From NCBI RefSeq assembly GCF_018139145.2, contig NC_059472.1, forward strand, positions 101,072,877-101,136,876: a stretch of 64,000 nt of DNA. Direction: 5' to 3'. Positions 26,663 to 36,605 of the stretch are shown in pieces. Every line of letters starts with the position of its first letter. Positions within the stretch are counted from its first letter, which is position 1. The translations under genes were made by a program, and so were the position numbers. Source of the stretch: Gymnogyps californianus (taxonomy: Eukaryota; Chordata; Aves; Accipitriformes; Cathartidae). A model generated the notes under the pieces. That model was not told the DNA's origin and did no database searches. It worked only from the letters and a program-made list of their open reading frames with translations.

Positions 26663-27219
26663 TTTATTAAAAACAAAACAATCCCCCCCCCCTCTTCCTG
26701 CACTGCTTAAAATATGCTTACCTGTAAGCATCTGGAGCTTCAGTTTTATATGCTGTATTTTTTGTGAGCATATGTTCAGAAAATAACTCATGCAGAGTAT
26801 TTTGATTATTTGTGAATCTCTCTATCTTGCTTTGAAAGCACCCTAGCATTATTTAAATGGTCATTTTGGATAGTGGTAGCATTTATTAACATGGAGTGTG
26901 AAATACAAGCAAAGTTTTCTTGCAATTGAGATGGGCAGATTAAAAAAAGTCCTTTATTAATTTAAGGACTTACCCCAAAACAAGCAGCTGTTTGACTTCA
27001 GCTGAAAGTGCGAAATGTTTTGGTCACCTCTTTCCTGGCATTGACAGAATTTTTGGACTTTTGCCAGAGAAACAGAGCACAATTGAATGTATGAAGAAGG
27101 ATACAGCAAAAAAACAACTCAGCAAAACAAACACCAGTAGTAGGCATTTATGAGTCTGATTCTTTGCTCTTTATGCTGCCTGTCCTCTCCTTTTTGTCTA
27201 AGCAATGAGTTTGTCAAGT

Positions 27220-27520
27220 TTGTATTAAAAATACTTTTTCTTCCTTCTCTTTTCCAGTTCTTTGGTTTTGTCTGTTTGCTTTGCTTTCTCCTGTGCTCTT
27301 GTTCTCTTGTGCACTTTTCCTGTTCTTTCATTAACATGGATTTTCTTTTCCACCTCCTGCTCAGAGCTACAATTCCTTTCTCTCTTAAAATCCATTTTTC
27401 TTTCCCTGTTTCTCTTCTCCTGCTATTTCTTACATTCTTCAAGCTGTATATTCTTCTTTCTCTCCTTCCCTGCACATGTGCCTTGATTAGGTCCTCCTCT
27501 TCCCTGTACTTTTCCAAAAT
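27220..27520. repeat. Pyrimidine-biased block, ~300 bp
   Basis: The + strand is strongly enriched in C and T, with many TTCTT, CTTTC and TCTCC motifs. Stop codons are therefore scarce, and ORFs of 161 codons (+, 27150-27635) and 154 codons (minus, 27119-27583) overlap almost completely. The + product would be mainly Phe, Leu, Ser and Cys, the minus product Arg, Lys and Glu. That is a composition artefact and not a gene. It could act as an extended polypyrimidine tract in RNA. Confidence 0.75.
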
Positions 27521-27532
27521 AGTCAACCTGCT

Positions 27533-27585
27533 AAAAAAAAAAAAAAAAACCCAAACCCAAAACAACGCCCAAACAATAAACATCC
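27533..27585. repeat. Poly-A (A17) grading into A/C-rich tract
   Basis: Seventeen A residues at 27533-27549 pass into CCCAAACCC, AAAACAACGCCC and CAATAAAC. Similar A-run to A/C-rich transitions occur at 30714-30745 and 39366-39412. No retrocopy body is evident. Confidence 0.8.
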
Positions 27586-29299
27586 CAAACCTGGGGCATC
27601 CTACTGATCAGGTACTTCAGGTTCTTGACAAGTAGGAATGGCTGTACATATGTAAAGCCTTTAACTTCCAACTTGAGTGAATACAATTACAGAAATGCTC
27701 TTTGTCAGGCTTCTAAATGCACAAAATCTTAAGCTCCTAGGAATAGGTTAACAGGGAGAATCAATATATTAGAGGAGTGTCACCTGTGCTGCTAGCTATA
27801 GCTGTTACTGTGTCAGCATTTCCATTATAAATTTTTGCTTTCAAGGGTTTATAACTCTGCCATTAGCATTCACTGCCGACTGAAACTTGGCATACAAGGA
27901 CTAAGCCTGGAGCAAACTTTTTCCCCCCTTTAAAAAAAACTTTTTAAGCCAAAGGAATGCAATGAAAATCATTAGTCTAATGATTAGAAAGGCAGCATTA
28001 TTGCAATCAAAAACCTACTTAATTTACTTATATGTTAGTCTTCAGTGTGGACTTATACTTTAGGTATTTTGGAACAGGAGATTGAATGGACTAGTAAAAA
28101 ATTAAGAAAAGAGAACACCTTGATAATTTTCACAATATCTCTTGGAATGGATTTCAGTAGGCCAGTTATTGCACAGCTCTACTGCTGCAAAATAAATGCC
28201 TTAAATTTTATACATTAAGCCAACTGAATGTAGATCATCATATGCCTTAAGAAAAATAAAAGAACATTGTATAGAAATCAGGAGACTGAATAGTCCAGGC
28301 TCTTGGGTGCGGGATGCTGAATGCTTCAAACCTACTCCAGTTGGACCAAGCAGGATGGGGCGTCCCTGGGCGAGCTGCAGGCGTGGGGGCTCTGTCTGCT
28401 GTTCCTGAAGAGGCGTTTTCAGCTTGTGACCTGCACCAGACGGACTGCCTTGCTCATCTGTCATCTCGGGGGAGAAGCCTCATTTCTGAGAAGATGAAGT
28501 TGAGACAAGCAGGATCCTGTTCTTAATGAGGTAATTTAGGTCACCCAGCAACCACCTGATGTGGGGCAAATTTCTCCTGTCTAATTGCCTGTGGGCAAGT
28601 ATCTACCTACACAGCCTGCTGCCAGAGCACTTGGTATTAATTGGCACCTTTTCTTGTCGTCCTTACAGGGAGGCCTTAATGGGAAGATAACCCTTTCCTC
28701 TTTCTAAAAGTAGATGGCAGAACTCAGGCTGCTGCAGTGTTTGGGAGTTAACTGTGTAGCTGTTCTTGAGTAAGCCTGTATCTGTGCAGCTCATCTTGTG
28801 TATCTCACCAACTCTGATGCTACATGTGGAGTAAAAAATGCAAACAGAGAAGATGTTGGGAAGGAAAGAGATTTTAAAAAAAAGTATTTAGTGACCAAAG
28901 CAGGTGTTTTGGTCTGTCACAGTAATTTGCCTTTAAAGATGTACTAAATAATGCTCAGTCTTGGAAGTCGGAGGGTCAAATATTTGACACCCAACATATG
29001 TAACTGTTGATTACAATAACAAAACATTGATTTGAATGGTAACAGGAAGATAAACCGACCAGCAGAATTGCCAGTGTTTCCTCTTACAGGACTGAATTCT
29101 GGTAACTATCACATAACAGCAAATTTGTATTTTGAGTCTGTTGAAGATGACTTTGGCTAATGAGAATGAACTGTCTTAGAGGTGTATCTGTCAATGGTTT
29201 GTCACTTGACTTTTTTTTTTTAAACTTTTTTTTGGTGGAAAGGGGCTTACAGGATGAAAAGCTAGTGCTTATTCTATCGGAAGCCAGCTGTGTGAATGC
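27586..29299. other. Unique noncoding DNA
   Basis: No gene, repeat family or strong splice pair was recognised. 28300-28480 is locally GC-richer, with short ORFs on both strands. Confidence 0.6.
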
Positions 29300-29720
29300 T
29301 GGTCACAGCAAACCAGCAGTGCTGGCCACAGAGTCACTTATTCCACCGCCGCCAGGCTGAAGGCAGGGCGAGTGAGCTGGCTGGTGAGTCACCCTGGGTG
29401 GCAGGGGAGCGACGGGGAGGTTTGGTGCATCTGCCCTTGTTGGTCTGGGCCCAGAGGGAACGATCAGAGGCTTCCTTCCTCCTCTGGAGCGTCTGCCCAG
29501 TAACGCTGCTGACTTTTGCGTGCCTTATCTGGCTGCTGTGCAGTCAGCCTGGTGAGAAGCCATGCAAGGAGTGTGTGTGTGTGTGTCACCGGCTTCTGGC
29601 AGAGCGGTGCCAGAGCACGCGTGTGCTACTGAACTTCTGGAGTGGTGGAGAGGATCTGGCTGCTGGCCTGCCTCCAGGGGGGCTTGCCAGTGCTTGTGCA
29701 GTAGCTGTCCTTCAGGGAGC
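29300..29720. other. GC-richer block with raised CpG
   Basis: This block stands out from its AT-rich flanks in G+C and in CpG, including CCGCCGCC near 29345, GAGCGACGGGG near 29408 and ACGCGTG near 29618. It contains a (GT)8 run at 29571-29586 and leaves open a 158-codon + frame (29296-29772) with no recognised domain. It is a possible weak CpG island or promoter-proximal region, but I see no TATA box, Kozak-placed ATG with a coding-like frame, or first-exon donor that I would trust. Confidence 0.3.
29571..29586. repeat. (GT)8 microsatellite
   Basis: Eight perfect GT units inside the GC-richer block. Confidence 0.9.
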
Positions 29721-30668
29721 AGTTATGAATAAACAGCTGGATAAATTGCTTATTTTTTTTTCCTGTGTCTGAATGCTGATAGTGTAACACATGCCTTCAA
29801 ATTGGCCTAGCTAATATTAGAAAATGATTGGGTAAAAGGATGAGAAGATTTATTAATGCTTTTAAATGACCTCAGACATATTTTTGTAAGAATGGGAATA
29901 GCCTTCCTACCCTTCATATTGCTTTCTGTTTTAGAGTGGGTGTTTATGATATAACCCAGAACTACTTCTCTCATGCAGTCTTGCCCTTCTTTCTCCTCCA
30001 ACACGGCAAGCATTTGAAGCTATGATCGCTCCCCTTTTGCTGTGTTGGTGTCTTTGGGGTGTGTGTGCACGTGAGGGGGGGAGAAAGCAGGCTTGCTGGC
30101 AGAATCTTATCACGTGATTTAAATCAGAAGCATTTTCAATAAAAGTTTATAGAAGCTGGTTCAAATCATTATAAATAAAAGAACTGAGATTCTGCTCTGG
30201 TAGTATAACTCAAAATAATAATGACCACGATTCTTTATTCTTTCCAGTGTCAGAGGAACTGCCCGGCCTTATGGCCAGGCTTCCTGTCTTTTCTGAAGGC
30301 TTGTTCAGGAAATGGCAAAATGCACAAAAAGGGTCTTTGTCATTGAAAAAGTTTGTTATTGTGCAGTTGAAGTACAGCTGCTAGATATTTCCTTACTTAA
30401 ATTTGGACCCTTCCTGAGGTTTCGGTCCTCTAATTATTCTGCCCAGGTCACTGGTCTATAGTGTCTATATTTAGCGTATTACAAAAGTTTTCTGGTCATC
30501 TGAAGACTGAAGAGCCTTTCTGTAAAACTCTGCTCCACCAATATTAACTACCAATTTTCTGTTGGAGTAAATAATATGAAATGTGGAAACTGGAGGGTTT
30601 TACAGAGAAGTTTGAATGCATAAGCTACATCACTATTTCCGTATTTTGCAGGTTCTGAGAACTGTAGA

Positions 30669-30715
30669 GCATGCACGCGCGTGCGCGCTCTCTCCCTCTC
30701 TCTCTATCTCTCTCT
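30669..30715. repeat. Z-DNA-prone tract and CT repeat
   Basis: Twenty nucleotides of perfect purine-pyrimidine alternation (30669-30688) include the 12-bp palindrome GCACGCGCGTGC at 30673-30684. The tract then passes directly into CT/TCTC repeats ending at 30715, followed by an A/C-rich stretch. Confidence 0.85.
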
Positions 30716-32735
30716 AAAAAACCCCCAACCCAAACCAAAATGCTCCCCCAACAAGTCAGGGAAACCATGCCCTCTTTATTGGGGGTTGTCTTGTCAAATG
30801 GCTGTAGTGACTATATTAGCCAGAAGTCCTGTGTTTCAGCTAGTGACGTTTATTTCACCCTTAGATAATGGTGGTCCAAATGTTCTAGCCTTAATTTACT
30901 GGATGTATTTGTGATTTGTGAATGCTTCAACAGTTCTGGAAGAGATGTAAGTTAGAGGGATGAGTGCATGACTGGCTTTCTGGTGGAAGTTGTTCTGATC
31001 AGTAAGGCAGGGAATGATCGTATGATAAAGTATGTTTATTTCTTTTTTCTTGTTCTAAGGTCTTACGTTTCTGCTCCCCTCTAAGAGTTGTAACTACAAT
31101 GTTCTTGCTATTCACCTTTCAGATAGTGGTGCTTGCAGATCACTTAACAATAAGAAAATTATGGACTGGGATATAATGATAGATCCTATGTGAGGGATAT
31201 TGTGAGATTTTATGTACCAACATTTGTAAGGTAGTATAAAATATGACAAATTATAAAACATTGAGGTAAAAGTCATTGGCTTTGGGTTTTAAACTGTTTT
31301 TAGCCGTAAGTGCATACTGAACACAGGTCTGATCACTGAAAATATTTTTTCTTTTGTGGAAAAAAAAAAGCTGGATAACTATTGGCCAATAGTGGTCAAT
31401 GACAAACAAAACAGTTTTTGCATTTTTGTCGTTTGATTTTAGATTTTTAGATGCCAAGAACAAGAATAGAGAGTAGCACTGTAAGTGTGGTGAAAATAGT
31501 ATCTCTCGATGATGTTCTCTAACTGATCTCATAAACCATCTTGATTGTTCAGGTTTAGCTCCTCCCTGTACGAGTGGACCTTGTTGCTAATGCATCTTCC
31601 TGGAGATGAGCTGGTGACTTCTGAGAAAGTGGCTGTATCCTAGGAAGTAGAGCCCATGATGGAAAGCTGACTTACACTGTATGTCAGTGTGCCTTTAGAA
31701 ACAAATTCCCTTCTTCCAGCAAATTTCCATGCTGTGTCAGATAGATACCTAAAATCTCCCTCGTGAGGTTTAGACTGTAATTGTAGGCCTACCACCTGAC
31801 ATGCATTTCCACCCCCCCCAGCTTCTTTTGCAAAAGTATTTATTTATTCTGTAATATTCCGTCTATGGTGCTGAGTGGTCATCTGACTTGCAGGCACTGT
31901 TAGATACAGTTTCTGTACCTTTATCCATGAATAGTTCCCACAAAGGAGATATAGAGAAAGCCTGGCAAGAGGCTGGATCTTCCCTTCCTGCAGCAATAAA
32001 GCTATCTTGATGGGCTATTAATGCAGGCTCCCGGACTAGCAGAGAATGTCTTGGAGGAAAGAATGGAAATACATCTTTGGCACTAATATATATATATTTT
32101 AATTACAACATGATGCTGTTCAGTTGTATTTGGTTATAATGTGGTGCTATTTACATGTAACGAATATACGTATTATCATAGGTGGGGAATAGACATAGCT
32201 GAACAAAACGTAGTTAAACAGCAGAGCCAGCTCACCAGGCTTTAGCTCTGCGCAATATAGTACAAGTAAAATGAGCTGGGTTTCATTAAGTGGCACTGGG
32301 ATACAGTACTGGCCAATAAAAACTGTGTTTTTTGCATTATATGTTCTGCCTTTTAAGTCAGCTTATTAGCTTTGTATTTATATTGCACCCTCTGCTCCTT
32401 TGAGCCATGTTAATTATAAGGTGGTGCATAACACAATCAGAATGCTCATACATGGATTTTGCATGAGCAGAGAAATGGTTTGTTTCAAAGTACCTGGAGG
32501 AGATATATTTGAAGTTAGCTTTGGCTGTTTCTTTTTTCTTTTGAAAATTTGCTAAGTCTGTTGGTGAGAATGGGACATCAGTCTGAGAGGTGCCCATTCA
32601 CCTCAAAGCCAGTGTGCTGAACTTGGCCTTGTGTCTACTTCCAGCCAAGGTTGCTGCATCAGAAATCCTGCTCTTGCAGTGAAGGTTTTAAAGTTGAAAA
32701 AGGAGTCTGTTATGAGGCTTGTGTATACCTAGAGA

Positions 32736-32763
32736 GTGTGTGTGTGCATATGTATACACATGC
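32736..32763. repeat. Alternating purine-pyrimidine tract, 28 nt
   Basis: (GT)5 passes into GCATATGTATACACATGC without breaking purine-pyrimidine alternation. Confidence 0.85.
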
Positions 32764-33398
32764 CTTCATACACACACATGCCTTAGGGTGGTCAGTTCAT
32801 GGACGAAAGCGTGTTTATGGGAAAGGATGATGGCAGGTTGGTTTTGGTTTTGCTTGGTGCCATGAGAAGCTTCACAAATTTTTCTTTTGGAAAGAATACT
32901 ACTGCTTGATCGGTGAGGAAGAACCTCCGCACCACTCCTGCTACGCTGTTGGCTTTGCCAGAGCAGCAAGCTGCCAAAGGCCCAACCTTCAGTGACACCC
33001 AGCTCGGGTGCGTGTAGGCGCTGATGATTACAGATATGCAGGTCGCTTGCCCTTTGCTCTGCCACCAGGGCCAGCTGTGAAAGCCTGGGCGCTGGTGTGG
33101 GGAGCCATAGCCTTTCGTGGTCTGCCCGAGCTGTTCATGCTGCACCTGCCTGGGGTTGTATGTCATGTCAGTGAGCAATAGGCTTCACTTCTTGCCTTAA
33201 AAAAGCTCTTCCCCCCGCAAAAGAAGATGTCAGAGGAGACACTGATGTTGGAGGAAGAGGAACAGTACTTCACTTGTTCAGACAGTTTAAAATACCTTAG
33301 ATGGAAATAACAATTGCATTCGTTTTTTCAGTGACAACAAAAGCCTTGACCCAATGTTTGACCCTACGTGTTTTTTTTCTCGTTTCTGCATCTTCTAG

Positions 33399-33455
33399 CC
33401 AAGGAAGAGCCGAGCTGAAGCTCTGGGCCGCCTACAGGTTTTCAGGAAGCGGTGA
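33399..33455 (+). other. Exon-like segment with very strong acceptor
   Basis: An excellent polypyrimidine tract (33371-33396, with T8 and CTCGTTTCTGCATCTTC) ends in TAG at 33396-33398. The following 18 codons read PRKSRAEALGRLQVFRKR and stop at TGA 33453-33455. A CAG followed by GTTTTC at about 33437 is a possible but poor donor. Composition turns abruptly GC-rich at the acceptor. It could be the start of a terminal exon or simply a good-looking decoy acceptor. No poly-A signal follows nearby and no family is recognised. Confidence 0.2.
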
Positions 33456-33539
33456 CACGTAGCTCTTAGCTGCTCTCCCCCCCTTTCCACATATTGTTTC
33501 GGGATTTGTCAGAGAACATGCTGAGATGAGAGGCTGCTA

Positions 33540-33556
33540 TTTTTTTTTTTTTTTTT
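33540..33556. repeat. Poly-T run (T17)
   Basis: Seventeen consecutive T residues directly left of the putative regulatory element. Confidence 0.9.
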
Positions 33557-33599
33557 GGTCAGGTCTGATGCTGAATGGAAGCAGCTGCTTTATTTAGAA

Positions 33600-33800
33600 T
33601 ATGATGGGGAAGAAAAACACAGCTTAGGGTTAACACCCTCCTGGTGTTTAGCCATAAATATGAAATAGTGCAAGAACACCAGATACATATGGAACACTGT
33701 GATTGGCTGCTGCTGATGTCATGCTGATGTCACTCTACCCAGTAAATGAACAGATCAGCTTTCCTTATTTGTATAAATTCCATTTCATAGCAGCACATTT
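33600..33800 (+). promoter_or_regulatory. Putative enhancer or promoter: CCAAT, 2x CRE-like, TATA
   Basis: Several known motif types lie in promoter-like order on the + strand. There is a CArG-like CCATAAATATG near 33652, and an inverted CCAAT box (GATTGG, 33701-33706). Next come two back-to-back copies of TGCTGATGTCA (33711-33721 and 33722-33732). Each contains TGATGTCA, one base from a CRE, preceded by TGCTGA, a MAF-type half site. A TATAAA lies at 33772-33777, about 40 bp beyond the repeats. If used as a core promoter, transcription would start near 33800. No first exon with a coding frame follows within the next kilobase, so an enhancer is equally possible. Motif calls come from the sequence; function is inferred. 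Confidence 0.35.
33711..33732 (+). promoter_or_regulatory. Tandem 11-bp bZIP-type site (x2)
   Basis: TGCTGATGTCA is repeated exactly, head to tail, so the centres are 11 bp (about one helical turn) apart and would present both sites on the same DNA face. The core TGATGTCA resembles ATF/CREB/AP-1-class sites and the TGCTGA start resembles a MAF half site. Confidence 0.45.
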
Positions 33801-34669
33801 TTAGGGCATTATTGCACTTTTAGGTGATGGAGGACATCTAGGCCTTTTCTTGAGTCTGACAATATTTTGTCTCACCATACATAAATATGTGCACTTGTGC
33901 CCTCCCTCTTTGCTTTTTTCTTTTAACACTTGTATGTGAGCAGTTGACTTTTCTCTGAATTAAATGCTAATGAAATAGGTGGGAGATTCAAGCTAGCTTT
34001 TAAGCCTCACATGCTATGATTGCAAGTTTAGGGAACAGGAGTATGTATTTGGGAGGATGGATAGATGTGGATGAGTGGAACTGGGTGTGTGTGTGTGTAA
34101 AAGGTAGCTTTGTGGAAATGACCAGGTTTCCATTCACCTGTTCCTCTTAAATCTACGTCAATGTATGAGTACTACAGTGTTTTTCTACCTAGTGCTGGTG
34201 TATTGTAAGATTATCAATGCATTTCAAGGTTATTTTGTTAACATACCAATATTCCATGACATGCATGCCAAGTCAGTCAATATTTCTAATACACTTAAGT
34301 GGAAATAGAAATTCTAAGAAGTGATAGTCTGCCCTTAATAAAGGACGGGAAGGGCACAAAAAAGAAAACCTCTTGAAGTTTGGGATTAGTTGGACTTTCT
34401 CACATTCTAAGGCTCTCACTCTAATCTAGCAATAACATTGTTTTTTTCTGAAAGTTGAGAAACACTATTTCGAAACAAAGCCTTTAAGTAGAATGAATTT
34501 GCTTGTATAAATAGAAACATTGGAAAATAGTTATTGCAATATTTTTCTTCCATTTCTTTTTAATAAAACTCCCTTTCTGTAGTCTATCTCCCTCAACTGA
34601 CCAGAAGTGACTCTTAAACTGATGTGGTAGTGCCTTGCATAGTTGTAGGAGCTGTATTTCAAAGGGACT

Positions 34670-34686
34670 AAAAAAAAAAAAAAAAA
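34670..34686. repeat. Poly-A run (A17)
   Basis: Seventeen consecutive A residues. No retrocopy body or flanking duplication is evident. Confidence 0.9.
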
Positions 34687-35646
34687 TCATTGCTATCTCA
34701 ACTCACGTGACAGCTCAGGAATATTTTGAATGGTGTAATGTTACAGATTCTTTTTAGGATTAGCAGAACTTGAAACAAGCAGCTTGACTGACGCCTTAGA
34801 AACTTTCTTAACAGTAGATGTTCTCTGCCTATATACTTCTGAATTTCAAATGGCCAGTGACCATAAATTTGCTGATTCAAAAGGAGGTGAAAAAGTCATT
34901 ACAAAATGCAGTGGGCTCTTAGGGGGTATTTCTGAGCTCCAGGCTAGATGCATGTCTCTGACAGGCTGTAATTTTGGGTGAGCTACAACCAACACTGATC
35001 CAAACATACATAAGAATTTCATGCACAGATTTTTGCAGGTGGTGCCTTGGACAAGTCTAGCAACTTAAATCAATATTATTGCTTATTCTGTCCAGGCAGG
35101 AAGGCACTACTCTGCTGTTCCTTCTGCTGCTTTTTCTTCCTCCTCCTCCTCCTGCTGTTTGATCTGGTGAAAGCTGTTTCAGACTGAGCTGGCAAGGCTA
35201 TCACTCACTATCAGGATACTTAATCCCACGCAGGTGCAGTTTGAGCAACTACAGAGGGCCTCAAGGTCATGCCGGCTGCAAAGCTGGGCAGAGCTGGGCT
35301 CTTGCAGATGGCCCGGGTGGGAGGCGTGACAGTCAATAACGTTTTACATCTGGAGCTTCCATGGTCCTCTCTGCCATTTCCTCCTCCTCTCTCCCCCCGC
35401 CCCTTCATAGCCTTTCGCAAGGCTTTCCTACAGTGCTGCAGCAGCGCTGGGGAGCTGCAGAGGTGAATGTTGCTTTGCAAGCAGTTAAGTAAGGGTTGTT
35501 TGTACTTTTTATGTAAAAATGTAGGCAACTGAAAGGAAACTGTGGACAAGTAGACATCTTTTCTTTCATTGATGTTGGTGGTCTAACCTTCAAGCCAGTT
35601 CTTTTATTTGCTTCCTCTCTCTACCCTGTGATTTTAAGCCTACTTT

Positions 35647-35665
35647 AAAAAAAAAAAAAAAAAAA
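35647..35665. repeat. Poly-A run (A19)
   Basis: Nineteen consecutive A residues following ATTTTAAGCCTACTTT. No retroposon signature was recognised upstream. Confidence 0.9.
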
Positions 35666-36586
35666 GGCAGGATGTTGCCACTGGCTACATCTCCGCTCCA
35701 AATCCAGCCCTTCCCCTTCTGAAGGGTTGAGTTGCCAGACTCCTTCACCTCATTCCAGTCCTAGCGATCCATTCTTGCACCATCTTTGTGTTAAAAGTTA
35801 CTTACATTTTTTTCTGGGAGGTTCTTTCTATTATGGTGCTGTTACGGTTCTGTGAACTGTTTAAACTGCCATGTCTCCTTTGCCCCCCCTCCCCTGAAAA
35901 ACACGGTGGAGACAGCCTTCACAGGGATATCTTAGGAAAAAAGACCTGAGAGAGAATTTAGGAAGTGTTGGCAAGGGAAGCAAATGAGCTGTGATTAAAG
36001 TGAATCTGGGCACTGAATAAAGGATCCTTAAAACCCTTTAAGTTTTAACTTAATACAAGTTTCCAAGAAAGTTGGATGGGATTTTGGGGGAGGATTTCTA
36101 ACCTCAGAGTCTTTGCTGCTAAGAACTTCTGTTTCCCTTGTGGCTTCAGGCTGGAGCATGGATTTCTACAATTATACTGTGAACAGGAGCATGAGCCTAT
36201 ATTTAGGATACAACACTTTGTGGTAAAATGCTACATATGGCATATGAGCACCCACTTATGAGCTAAAAATACACATTGCAGCCCAGTTTGTCTTTGAATG
36301 AAGTCATGCTTAGGACCGCAGTGCTTAAGCATAGTTTGATTTCCTACCTCCCTTTCTACCCCCTTCCTATTATTATTATTACATTTAAAAAGACTTTATT
36401 CAATGAAAAATTGCCTACTCAGATTTTCAGCATGTGGCTGCCTCCACACTAGGCCATATGCAACCTGTACATCAATGGGGAAGGTTTTATGTGAATTTCT
36501 TTATGGCAGGGTTTTTTGTTTATTTTCAGGCCAAAGCTACCCCTTTTTTCTCCTCAGTTTCCAAACTTCTTGTATGGTAAAGAAAG

Positions 36587-36605
36587 GGGCGGGGGGAGGG
36601 GGAGG
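36587..36605 (+). repeat. G-rich stretch
   Basis: GGGG, GGGGGG, GGGG and GG tracts are separated by single C or A bases. It is a possible two-tetrad G-quadruplex on the + strand. A second G-rich patch (GGGGGTGGAGGAGGG) follows near 36649. Confidence 0.6.

Larger units (their letters stand above)
18736..27200. other. Unique noncoding DNA, no gene confirmed
   Basis: Most of this stretch is unremarkable. It contains an imperfect tandem duplication at 20748-20819, an alternating purine-pyrimidine tract at 20287-20305, a C10 run at 21043-21052, a C10 run near 26683-26692, and a perfect 15-bp tandem duplication at 26633-26662. The longest ORFs are 22628-23179 (minus, 183 codons) and 24330-24845 (+, 171 codons). 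Neither has a recognisable domain, a coding-like repetitive structure or conserved motifs. Confidence 0.6.
29773..33370. other. Unique noncoding DNA with simple repeats
   Basis: No gene was recognised. Simple-sequence content is the CG-rich alternating tract and CT repeat at 30669-30715, a short TA run near 32088-32096, and a mixed TG/TA/CA tract at 32736-32763. 32930-33130 is locally GC-richer and has overlapping minus-strand ORFs of 99 and 128 codons without domains. Confidence 0.6.

Noticed and set aside
27119..27635. 161-codon + ORF and 154-codon minus ORF
   Set aside because: Both result from one pyrimidine-biased block that lacks stops. Their amino-acid composition simply mirrors the skew.
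29296..29772. GC-richer block as a CpG-island promoter with a 158-codon first exon
   Set aside because: CpG density is only locally raised, and there is no core promoter arrangement or trustworthy donor. The peptide is uninformative.
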